NCBI GenBank assembly: GCA_016195205.1
Contig: JACQAB010000141.1
Location: forward strand, 1 to 11,388
Reading direction: 5' to 3'
Origin: Pseudomonadota bacterium
Lineage (GTDB): Bacteria; Pseudomonadota; Alphaproteobacteria; UBA9219; RGZA01
Length of the DNA: 11,388 nucleotides
Under the pieces are notes generated by a model. It ran no database searches. It saw only the letters and a program-made list of their open reading frames with translations, and was not told where the DNA came from. Shown in pieces: positions 1 to 6,401 of the stretch. Every line of letters begins with the position of its first letter. Position 1 is the first letter of the stretch. A program made the translations under genes and the position numbers.

Positions 1-521
1 ACGCTCCAGGTTGCCGGGTAAACCAGGTTGGCGACGTTCATATTCTGCACGGCGAGGGTGGCCAGCGGATAACGCACCAGCCAGATGCCATAATAAAACA
101 GGTTTTCCTGATAAGGCTTGCGCCAGGTTTTGCTGATCGTCGGCCAGAAGGCCATCACGTCGATCAGCGTAAGCAGCACCGCCGCCGAGGCTGGGTCTTT
201 CGCCACCAGCCACAGTGGAATGGCCGCCAGGGAAAGCAGGAACGCTGCCCAATCAAGCTTTGAGCCTTTTTTCTCTCCATAAAAAAAGCTTAAGCCCATG
301 ATGGCGATGCTGGTCAGCGCCGTGATGCCCATGTGCCAGGCGCCCGGGCCCGCCCCTTGGGTAAACTGGATGCCAAAAATCATGGAAGTTAAAATCGCCC
401 ACACCAGCCAGGTGAACAGGTGCGGTTTTGTTTTGTTCTTATAAATGGAATAAACGTAGGGAACAAAGCCCACTACGGCCCCCAGGAAGGCCACCGCGCC
501 AAGGATTGATTTCCATTCCAT
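1..521 (-). CDS. multi-pass inner-membrane protein, unknown function (partial, C-terminus beyond window)
   Basis: The minus strand is open from an ATG at 521-519 to the window edge, giving 173 codons without a stop. The protein is very hydrophobic. I see likely membrane helices near residues 5-25, 36-54, 62-80, 91-106, 112-126 and 141-160, separated by short basic loops such as YKNKTKPH (27-34) and KTWRKPY (131-137). The block P21, then K28-x-K30 and FTW (36-38), vaguely recalls a PQ-loop/SemiSWEET-type repeat, but the glutamine is missing and I do not claim that family. No strong Shine-Dalgarno sequence precedes the start; the leader is A/T-rich (AAGATAAACAACTTAA). It is divergent from the small gene at 642, with 120 bp between. 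The coding call is solid; the function is unknown. Confidence 0.82.
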   Translation of the reverse strand, partial: MEWKSILGAVAFLGAVVGFVPYVYSIYKNKTKPHLFTWLVWAILTSMIFGIQFTQGAGPGAWHMGITALTSIAIMGLSFFYGEKKGSKLDWAAFLLSLAAIPLWLVAKDPASAAVLLTLIDVMAFWPTISKTWRKPYQENLFYYGIWLVRYPLATLAVQNMNVANLVYPATWS

Positions 522-573
522 TTAAGTTGTTTATCTTGAAAGTTAAGGAATCCAAAGAACATTCCAAGCCTGT

Positions 574-602
574 TTGCCAGGTCTCTGCGTCTGTGATATA
601 GC
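574..602 (+). promoter_or_regulatory. candidate sigma70-type promoter for the 642-1400 gene pair
   Basis: TTGCCA (574-579, five of six consensus bases) is followed after 17 bp by TATAGC (597-602, four of six). This would give a leader of about 32 nt before the ATG at 642, which has GGAG at 631-634. It lies in the 120-bp divergent intergenic region. It rests on sequence match only. Confidence 0.35.
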
Positions 603-641
603 CAATTCAAATTGTCCCACCTCATTGTTCGGAGAATTCAC

Positions 642-890
642 ATGAGTGCGTCAAATCAGCAAAGCAAACCAACCGGACTGTTTATTGCTGGGGCTCTTCT
701 CCTTGCCATCCCCGCAGTCATTCTTTGGGGCGAGTATCGTAAAGATGCGCGACGGCAAGCTGAAATCCAAACGACGACTAAGAATTGCCCTGAAAGACCC
801 GTTTACGCCAGCCGCGGCACGCTGACGGAAGCGCAGCCGCACGTCGACCGCAGCCAGCAGATAGGTTCTCTTCGCACGCCTTGCATCTAG
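642..890 (+). CDS. small single-span membrane protein, unknown function
   Basis: This is an 82-residue protein. I chose the ATG at 642 over the upstream in-frame ATG at 612 because GGAG (631-634) sits 7 nt before it. Residues 1-9 are polar. A single hydrophobic helix follows at about residues 11-29 (GLFIAGALLLAIPAVILW) with basic residues just after it (EYRKDARRQ), then a short polar tail with two cysteines (C48 and C81). It ends with TAG at 888-890, 11 nt before the next gene, whose ribosome binding site directly follows this stop, so the two are probably co-transcribed. I do not recognise the family. A small membrane peptide or accessory subunit is possible, but nothing in the sequence decides it. 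Confidence 0.6.
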   Translation: MSASNQQSKPTGLFIAGALLLAIPAVILWGEYRKDARRQAEIQTTTKNCPERPVYASRGTLTEAQPHVDRSQQIGSLRTPCI

Positions 891-901
891 GGAGCAACCA
901 T

Positions 902-1400
902 ATGACCGAAGCCACAACAGCAACCTCCCCGCCTGAACCTTCACGCACCTATTGGCAAGCCGTAAAAAGAAACGGCCAAGCGGATTCACTCTTTCGGTTT
1001 TTGCCATCGTCGGGTCATGCATGTCGCTCATCGCATGGCAAACAGAAAAGGAAAATGACCGCCTTATGCAGGCCATTAGCGGGATTGGAAATATTATTCC
1101 CCATATCTGGAGATGGGCTCACAAGCCACCGATGCTTTATTCGCTGAAAGCATCGGCGTTCTAGTGAGCGGTAAACCAGGAACTGAAGCCGATTCAAAAC
1201 CAGCAAGCCCGGCTACTTTATTTTCAGGATTCACATATAAAATTGAAGATGTAGATGGAAAGGCCGGCTATGAGAAAACGATCAAGCTGGTTTATGAAGG
1301 CCCTGATAAACCTCTTCATCCTTTAAGCAAGGTTGTTTCACTAACCCGTGTGAATTTCTATAAACCGATTTCTTTGCAAACCTTCACGGCGGAACGTTAA
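902..1400 (+). pseudogene. membrane-anchored protein of unknown function, broken by two frameshifts
   Basis: An ATG at 902 has GGAG at 891-894 as ribosome binding site. The frame reads MTEATTATSPPEPSRTYWQAV and then loses its character at a run of five A (964-968). The sense continues one frame back as KKKRPSGFTLSVFAIVGS, a basic stretch entering a membrane helix, up to GIGNIIP at a run of four C (1099-1102). There it moves back again to PYLEMGSQATDALFAESIG and runs to TAA at 1398-1400. Adding one base at each run restores a single 167-codon frame (499+2=501 nt). The product would be about 166 residues: a proline/threonine-rich cytoplasmic start, one helix at about residues 27-44, and a soluble domain. 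Its stop codon overlaps that of der on the other strand. It could be a real pseudogene or two homopolymer sequencing errors. Family not recognised. Confidence 0.62.
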
Positions 1401-3019
1401 TCCCGGTCCTTCTTCCCCTTATACGGATTATCGCCCTTGCGCATTTCAAAGCGCAGCGGCACGCCGGGCATGTCGAAAAAGCGGCGCATGTCATTGCTTA
1501 AATAACGCAAATAGGTTTCCGGCAGCTTCAGCGGCTTGCTGACCCAGATGAGGAATGTGGGCGGCCGGGCCTTGATCTGCGTCATGTATCTGATTTTAAT
1601 GCGCCTTCCGTTGGTGATGGGCGGCGGATGATGCTCGAGCAGCGGTTCCAGCCATTTATTCAGGTCCGAGGTGGAAATGCGCCGGTTCCACATCTCATAA
1701 ATCGAAAACACTTCTTTCATGAGAGCATTAAGGGAACCCCCATGCGCGTTCTTTTCCCCTCCCCTTGAGGGAGGCCCGTCTTCGCCAAGGCTACGCCGGG
1801 TCTGTTGAGCGAACTCGTCCGCCGAAGCTTTAGCGTAGGCGGAGGATAAAGGGGTGGGGTCAGAAGGTTGCGGCAAGCTGTAATTTCCGAAGGTTTGAGA
1901 AATGTCACGTCCCACCCCACCCCTAGCCCCTCCCTCAAAGGGAGGGGAATCCGAGTTTGCTTTCTTATCGAATTTTTCTATTTCTTTCAGGGCACTCAAT
2001 GCCACCAGCGGAATGCCCGGCACCTGCGCCAGGTTTTTATCCAGAAAGTCGCGCAGCGCGCCGGTGACTTCCTGCTTGTTGTTGACCAGGTCCCACTTGT
2101 TCACGGCAATGACCAGCGCGCGGCCTTCATCCACCACCACGCGCGCCAGATCCAGATCCTGTTTTTCGAACATCTGCGTGGCGTCCACCACCAGCACCAC
2201 CACATGCGCGAGGCGAATGGCGCGCTTGGATTCATCCACCGACATGATTTCCAGCTTTTCATGAATCTTCTGCGCCTTGCGAAGGCCGGCGGTGTCAACC
2301 AGCCTGATTTTTTTGCCCTGCCATTCCCATGGAATATGCACAGCATCGCGCGTGAGGCCCGCTTCGGGCCCGGTCAGCATGCGTTCCTTGCCCAAAAGCG
2401 CATTCACCAGCGTGGATTTGCCTACATTAGGACGACCAATGACAGCCAGATGGAGAGACTTGGGTTCGGAGGTTCGAAGGTGCGGAGGTTCGGAGTCAAA
2501 AGCTTCTTTCGAACCTTCGAACCTCCGAACCTTCGAACCTTGTTCTTTCAAAGCATCATACAAATCCCGCATGCCCGCGCCGTGCTCGGCGGAAACGGCA
2601 ATCGGCTCGCCAAAACCCAGCGAATGGAATTCGTCATAGCCCGCGGGCAATAAATTGTCGCATTTATTGGCAACCAGCAGGATGGGCAGGCCTGTTTTGC
2701 GCAGCAGCGCCGCCGTTTCGCGGTCGCTGGACTTCAGCCCTTCGCGCGCGTCGACGACCAGAAGGGCGACGTCGGCTTCTTCCAGCGCGCGGCGGGTAAC
2801 ATCGTTCAGCCGGGCGTTAAAACTTCCCGCCTTGGCGGATTCCACGCCCGCGGTATCCAGAATTTGAAAGGTCAGGTCGTATAGCCGGCCTTCGGCGCCG
2901 CGCCAGTCGCGCGTTACGCCGGGCGTGTCATGCGTGAGGGCAAGCTTTTTGCCCGCCAGCCGGTTAAAAAGAGTGGATTTCCCCACATTGGGGCGTCCGA
3001 CAATGGCAATGCGCAACAT
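1397..3019 (-). CDS. der: ribosome-assembly GTPase Der (EngA) with two in-frame repeat insertions
   Basis: Der is a cytoplasmic double GTPase needed for 50S ribosomal subunit maturation. The first G domain shows GRPNVGKS (8-15), DTPGVTRD (31-38), DTAG (55-58), NKCD (118-121) and SAEHGAG (143-149). The second shows GRPNVGKS (195-202), GLTRD (221-225), DTAGLRK (242-248), NKWD (307-310) and the G5 start SAL (342-344). The C-terminal KH-like domain begins near residue 432 with the family hallmark WNRRIST (444-450) and includes RPPTFLIWV (485-493). At 540 residues it is longer than the usual 440-490. The excess is repeat-derived sequence at about residues 161-188 (inter-domain linker) and 346-428 (just after G5). 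All GTPase motifs are intact, so the protein is probably functional. The start is 7 nt after the bamB stop, so it is the third gene of the operon. The ribosome binding site is weak (GAGAT), which suggests translational coupling. The 3' end overlaps the convergent gene's stop. Confidence 0.97.
   Translation of the reverse strand: MLRIAIVGRPNVGKSTLFNRLAGKKLALTHDTPGVTRDWRGAEGRLYDLTFQILDTAGVESAKAGSFNARLNDVTRRALEEADVALLVVDAREGLKSSDRETAALLRKTGLPILLVANKCDNLLPAGYDEFHSLGFGEPIAVSAEHGAGMRDLYDALKEQGSKVRRFEGSKEAFDSEPPHLRTSEPKSLHLAVIGRPNVGKSTLVNALLGKERMLTGPEAGLTRDAVHIPWEWQGKKIRLVDTAGLRKAQKIHEKLEIMSVDESKRAIRLAHVVVLVVDATQMFEKQDLDLARVVVDEGRALVIAVNKWDLVNNKQEVTGALRDFLDKNLAQVPGIPLVALSALKEIEKFDKKANSDSPPFEGGARGGVGRDISQTFGNYSLPQPSDPTPLSSAYAKASADEFAQQTRRSLGEDGPPSRGGEKNAHGGSLNALMKEVFSIYEMWNRRISTSDLNKWLEPLLEHHPPPITNGRRIKIRYMTQIKARPPTFLIWVSKPLKLPETYLRYLSNDMRRFFDMPGVPLRFEMRKGDNPYKGKKDRD
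1756..1949. repeat. compound palindromic repeat inserted in der after the G5 motif
   Basis: Two head-to-head half-elements lie inside the der reading frame. The outer parts are hairpins: CCTCCC/GGGAGG (1758-1763 with 1769-1774, 5-nt loop) and CCCCTCCC/GGGAGGGG (1927-1934 with 1940-1947, 5-nt loop). The inner parts form a perfect 10-bp inverted pair, GGGGTGGGGT (1851-1860) with ACCCCACCCC (1914-1923). A further imperfect palindrome, TCCGCC...GGCGGA (1818-1843), and a related CTTCGCCAAGGCTACGCC block near 1780-1797 lie in the left half. On the der strand this encodes PPFEGGARGGV, AYAKASADE and PPSRGGE, peptides I associate with translated intergenic palindromic repeats. No transposase is present, so the element would have been moved in trans. 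Confidence 0.85.
2463..2541. repeat. palindromic TTCGAA/TTCGGA-rich repeat inserted in the der inter-domain linker
   Basis: A perfect 19-bp inverted repeat, GGTTCGGAGGTTCGAAGGT at 2463-2481 and its complement at 2513-2531, encloses a 31-nt loop. Each arm is built from short tandem units of the form GGTTCG(A/G)A, continuing as GCGGAGGTTCGGAG on the left and CTTCGAACCTT on the right. On the der strand it encodes residues about 161-188, including GSKVRRFEGSK and HLRTSEPK, which replace the short linker expected between G domain 1 and G domain 2. It is a different repeat family from the one at 1756-1949. Confidence 0.85.
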
Positions 3020-3026
3020 AGCGATC

Positions 3027-4355
3027 TCATCGGAAGGCGGTAAGCGTGCCGTCGTCGCTTAAAATATACAGCGTGCGGTTGGCGACCAGCGGAGCAATAT
3101 ACACCGGACCGTTCAGGGCGCTGTTGCTGGTTTCCTTGCCGTTATGCGGATCATAGCTGTGCAACTCGCCCAGAGAATTGGCCACCCATAGCCGCCCGCC
3201 GGCCATCACCGGCCCGGTCCAGATAATGGGATCGATGCGGTTTTCCGGATCGGCATAGCGCGGCAGGTCAACCGACCAGCGTACGCGGCCGTCTTCCGTA
3301 GAAAGCGCCGCCAATTGGTTTTCAGTCGTCACAATGAAAAGCGTTTTACCTGCCAGCCAAGGCATTTCCGTGCTTCCGGCATCGGTTTCCCACACCCGCT
3401 GGCCGGAACGCGCATCCAGCACCACCAGGCGGCCCGAATGGCTGGCGGCATAAAGTTTTCCGTCCTGTATAACCGGCTCGCCCTGAATGTCCGACATGGC
3501 GGGCAGCGTGCCTTCGGTGGGTGTCGTGCTGGCCAGGTTTTCTTCCCACACCATGCCACCGTTTAGCTTGCGCAACGCGGCGATCTGGCCCGAGCTATAG
3601 GGCACGATGACCAGCTCGCCATAGGGCATGGGCGCCGCCATGCCCAGCAGCGAGGCGGTTTCTTCCACGCCGGCATGCGTCCAGCCCAAAGCGCCGTCGG
3701 CCAGGGCAAGGTCGTAAACCACATTCGCGGTTGAGGTGACATAGACCCGGCCCTCATCAACCACCGGCGCGCCGCGGATCGGCGCGGGCATCATTTTTTG
3801 CCATAGAATGCGCCCGTTCGCCGGATCAAGCGCCACCACATTGCCATAGCTGGTGGTCACCACCAGCTTGCCCGGAACATAGGCCAGGCCGGAACCTGAA
3901 ATATCGGCATCTTCGGGGCGGGGATTGGGAACCGACCGCTGCCACATCACTTTTCCGTCAGAGGTGGACAGCGCGACAACATTCGCGGTGCCATCGGTGG
4001 CAAAAATTTTTCCGCCGCCGACCACCGGCTGAGCCACCAGCACGCTTTTGCCGCCCGAGCCTTCGCCGATGGAGGTTGACCACACCGGCGCGGGCGACTG
4101 CGAGAGTACAATATTGCCATGCGCGCGCGTCAGGGATCCGCCCACCAGCGGCCAGTCGGCCCGCTCGCTGGGAATGGGGATGTCCACCGCCGCGACTTTG
4201 GCATCGGCATCGGGTTTCAGCGCGCGCTCGGCGGAAAAAATGCTTTCGCGCTTTCCGGGCAAGGCGCCGCGCACGCCGGACTCTTTACCGAAAATGCTTT
4301 CGCATCCGGCAACCAGCAGGAGGGCAAGACAAAGAAAGACGAACCGGCGGATCAT
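3027..4355 (-). CDS. bamB: outer-membrane assembly lipoprotein BamB (PQQ-like beta-propeller)
   Basis: BamB is the propeller lipoprotein of the BAM complex that folds beta-barrel proteins into the outer membrane. The 442-residue product starts with a lipoprotein signal: basic MIRR, a hydrophobic core, and the lipobox VAGC with the lipidated cysteine at 18. Position +2 is Glu rather than Asp, consistent with outer-membrane sorting. After a linker to about residue 65 come repeated beta-propeller blades of the PQQ type, each with a hydrophobic strand, a 'V.ALD...G...W' core and a following strand. Examples are VVALSTSDGKVMWQR, VVALDPANGRILWQK, LVVLDARSGQRVWET and LAALSTEDGRVRWSV. Length is somewhat above the roughly 390 of E. 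coli BamB. It sits between the TPR gene (21 nt upstream) and der (7 nt downstream). No clear Shine-Dalgarno sequence is visible, so translation is probably coupled. Confidence 0.93.
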   Translation of the reverse strand: MIRRFVFLCLALLLVAGCESIFGKESGVRGALPGKRESIFSAERALKPDADAKVAAVDIPIPSERADWPLVGGSLTRAHGNIVLSQSPAPVWSTSIGEGSGGKSVLVAQPVVGGGKIFATDGTANVVALSTSDGKVMWQRSVPNPRPEDADISGSGLAYVPGKLVVTTSYGNVVALDPANGRILWQKMMPAPIRGAPVVDEGRVYVTSTANVVYDLALADGALGWTHAGVEETASLLGMAAPMPYGELVIVPYSSGQIAALRKLNGGMVWEENLASTTPTEGTLPAMSDIQGEPVIQDGKLYAASHSGRLVVLDARSGQRVWETDAGSTEMPWLAGKTLFIVTTENQLAALSTEDGRVRWSVDLPRYADPENRIDPIIWTGPVMAGGRLWVANSLGELHSYDPHNGKETSNSALNGPVYIAPLVANRTLYILSDDGTLTAFR

Positions 4356-4376
4356 GGAGACAACCAGATGCAGAAC

Positions 4377-5102
4377 CTACATGGCTTTATAAAGGCGCAT
4401 AAGCTGCGTCGCCTGTTCGCGCGCGGCCAGCGGCGCCTCGGGAGCGTCGACAATGGCCTGAAGCTTTGCTGCCGCTTCCTGCATGTGGCCTTGGCGGGCT
4501 TCCAACAGGGCGGCCAGCTGCAGCGCGCTTAAACGCCAGGGGTTATCTTCAGCCTGAACGAGCGGGTTAAGGCGAGCAAGAAGCTCGTCCGCCTTGCCGC
4601 TGTCCAGACGCGCGCGCACGATTTGCAGCAAAACATAGTCGCGGTAAAGCGGTTCAAAGGTGGTGTCTTTCTGCAGCTGTTCGAGGCGTTCCAGCGCGGC
4701 GTCTTTCTGGTCCTTCTGGAACAGGATCGAGGCTTCCGACAAACCAGCAGCCAGCCGAATGCCCTGGCCGTGTCCGTTCTTTCCCAAACGGATTAAAGCT
4801 TCCAGCACCATTTTCAAATCAGCTTCTGGCAGCGCGGCCGGATCGCGGTCCATGGCGGTGATGAGCGTAGCGGTTTCTTTCTGCTGCTCGCTGTGCATCC
4901 AGCCCGTATAGGCATTGGCCAGCGCCGTGCCCAGGATGACGGCGGCAATCGCGCCAAAAATATATTTGCCGTGACGCTTCAAGAATTTTTCAAAATTCTC
5001 GGCCTTGACCTCAGCGTCGATCTCGTCGATCAGCGCCTGCACGGAAGGATCTGATTCTTTTTGGGACGGGGGAGCCGGGGTTTGCCTTGCGAAGCTAACC
5101 AT
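4377..5102 (-). CDS. single-span membrane protein with TPR-like domain, YfgM/TPR_21 family
   Basis: The 241-residue product has a cytoplasmic N-terminus (1-46), one membrane helix at about 47-68 (YIFGAIAAVILGTALANAYTGW) and a mainly alpha-helical periplasmic part with tetratricopeptide-like helix pairs, for example around 'ASILFQKDQKDAALERLEQLQ' and 'LAALLEARQGHMQEAAAKL'. The segment EKFLKRHGKYI before the helix is typical of the YfgM-like family found just upstream of bamB and der. YfgM is known to act with periplasmic chaperones at the Sec translocon; that role is inferred here. I chose the ATG at 5102 because AAAGGA lies 6-7 nt upstream. An open extension to 5270 would run through the divergent nagA start and looks non-coding. 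It is the first gene of the operon, 21 nt before bamB. Confidence 0.85.
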   Translation of the reverse strand: MVSFARQTPAPPSQKESDPSVQALIDEIDAEVKAENFEKFLKRHGKYIFGAIAAVILGTALANAYTGWMHSEQQKETATLITAMDRDPAALPEADLKMVLEALIRLGKNGHGQGIRLAAGLSEASILFQKDQKDAALERLEQLQKDTTFEPLYRDYVLLQIVRARLDSGKADELLARLNPLVQAEDNPWRLSALQLAALLEARQGHMQEAAAKLQAIVDAPEAPLAAREQATQLMRLYKAM

Positions 5103-5138
5103 TTTGAAGTCCTTTTGCCTCTGGTGCCGAAGTCGTGC

Positions 5139-5167
5139 AAGATAGCCGTTGTTGCCTAGCCTTTCAA
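5139..5167 (-). promoter_or_regulatory. sigma70-type promoter for the TPR-bamB-der operon
   Basis: Reading the minus strand, TTGAAA (5167-5162) is followed after exactly 17 bp by TATCTT (5144-5139). The -10 lies about 37 nt before the ATG at 5102. It occupies the 79-bp divergent gap shared with nagA. A much weaker plus-strand pair, TTGCCT (5115-5120) and CAAGAT (5138-5143), overlaps it and might serve nagA. If both work, the two polymerases would compete for the same DNA. Prediction by sequence only. Confidence 0.55.
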
Positions 5168-5181
5168 ATACAAGGAATAAC

Positions 5182-6342
5182 ATGGCCTTACGCGCCTTTA
5201 TTGCCGATGCCATCGTGGTTGCGGGGGGCCCGCGCGAGGGGGCCCTGCTGACCGAAAACGGGCGCGTCACCGCGGTGGCCCCTGTTTCCGAGGTTCCCAG
5301 CTATGCCGAAAAAATCCGCCTGCCGAGTTTAACGCTGGCGCCAGGCCTGGTGGACCTGCAGGTGAATGGCGGCGGCGGCGCGCTTTTTAATCAGGATACC
5401 AGCCCCGAGGGCCTGCGCATCATTCGCGATGCCCATCGCGCCATGGGCACCACGGCGCTTCTTCCCACTTTAATCAGCGAGGGTACCGAAAAAATTCCCG
5501 AGGCGTTTCAAGCCGTGCGCGCCTGGCACGAAAAAGAGAAAGACACCGGCATTCTGGGGATTCATCTGGAAGGCCCGTTCCTGAATCCCGAACGCAAGGG
5601 CGTGCATGAGGCTGAAGCCCTGCGCCTTGATCCTTCCGAAACCTTGCGTGAGCTTGATTTCTCGGGCTTTGGAAAAATACTCATCACCCTCGCACCCGAG
5701 CTGGTGGATGAGCGCGAACTTAAAAAACTCAGCAGCCACGGGGTTATTTTATCCGCCGGGCACAGCCAGGCCGACCAGGCCGCGCTGAACAAGGCCAAAG
5801 CCGCCGGATTACGGGGCATAACGCATTTGTTCAACGCCATGGGCCCCCTTCAGGCGCGCGAGCCGGGATTGGCGGGCCTAGCCCTGAACGACGATGATTT
5901 ATGGTGCAGCATTATTTGCGATGGCGCGCATGTGTGGCACGCCATGATCCGCCTGGCCCTGAAGGCCAAGCCGGAGGGGAAGCTTTTTTTCGTCTCCGAC
6001 GCCATGCCGCCCGCCGGCCAGAAAGACCCGCAGCCTTTCACGCTATATGGCAAAAAAATAACGGTGAAGAACGGCCGCTGCCTTACCGAGGCCGGAGGTT
6101 TGGCGGGCTCGGCCCTCACCCTGTTCGAATGCGTGCAGAAAGCGGTGCGCGAAGTGGGCATTCCCCTGCCCCAGGCCTTGGCCATGGCCAGTTTTTATCC
6201 GGCGCAGTTTTTGGGCGTGGAAAAAGAATACGGAAGCTTCGCGCCCGGCTCACACGCCGACATCATTGCGCTGGATAAAGATTTGAATTTGAAGGGAGTT
6301 TGGGTGGGTGGGATGAATCTTGAAACTAAAATAGTTCTTTAA
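5182..6342 (+). CDS. nagA: N-acetylglucosamine-6-phosphate deacetylase
   Basis: NagA hydrolyses GlcNAc-6-P to GlcN-6-P and acetate in the cytoplasm, feeding amino-sugar catabolism and cell-wall recycling. The 386-residue length is typical. It has the amidohydrolase barrel landmarks: GLVDLQVNGGGG (55-66) with Gln60 and Asn62 in place of the usual His-x-His, as in the single-metal E. coli enzyme; GIHLEGPFLNPERKG (126-140) with metal ligand Glu130; SAGHSQAD (191-198) with His194; GITHLFNAM (212-220) with His215; CDGAHV (246-251); and catalytic Asp273 in FFVSDAMPPAG. The C-terminal PGSHADIIALD (355-365) closes the small beta domain. I chose the ATG at 5182 because AAGGA at 5172-5176 is well spaced and the protein then begins as usual; the in-frame codon at 5149 has no such signal. 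It is divergent from the TPR-bamB-der operon and 59 bp upstream of an unknown membrane gene. Confidence 0.95.
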   Translation: MALRAFIADAIVVAGGPREGALLTENGRVTAVAPVSEVPSYAEKIRLPSLTLAPGLVDLQVNGGGGALFNQDTSPEGLRIIRDAHRAMGTTALLPTLISEGTEKIPEAFQAVRAWHEKEKDTGILGIHLEGPFLNPERKGVHEAEALRLDPSETLRELDFSGFGKILITLAPELVDERELKKLSSHGVILSAGHSQADQAALNKAKAAGLRGITHLFNAMGPLQAREPGLAGLALNDDDLWCSIICDGAHVWHAMIRLALKAKPEGKLFFVSDAMPPAGQKDPQPFTLYGKKITVKNGRCLTEAGGLAGSALTLFECVQKAVREVGIPLPQALAMASFYPAQFLGVEKEYGSFAPGSHADIIALDKDLNLKGVWVGGMNLETKIVL

Positions 6343-6401
6343 GGGAGAGTGGTTTTCCTATAAAATTGGGCCGACATTTCAACAGGTTATTTTAAAGTTG
6401 T

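Noticed and set aside
960..1110. Programmed -1 frameshifting to make the 902-1400 product
   Set aside because: The A5 run alone could slip, but the C4 site does not let the Pro tRNA re-pair after a -1 move, and two successive programmed shifts are unlikely. Indels are simpler.
1756..2541. CRISPR array or transposon in the der repeats
   Set aside because: The two repeats are unrelated, there are no regularly spaced units with unique spacers, and there is no transposase frame or target duplication that I can see.
1868..2653. Long plus-strand open frame (261 codons) opposite der
   Set aside because: It is antisense to well-conserved GTPase motifs, has no ribosome binding site and no recognisable protein features.
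5105..5270. N-terminal extension of the TPR protein
   Set aside because: It would overlap the nagA start and the promoter region, while AAAGGA points to the ATG at 5102.
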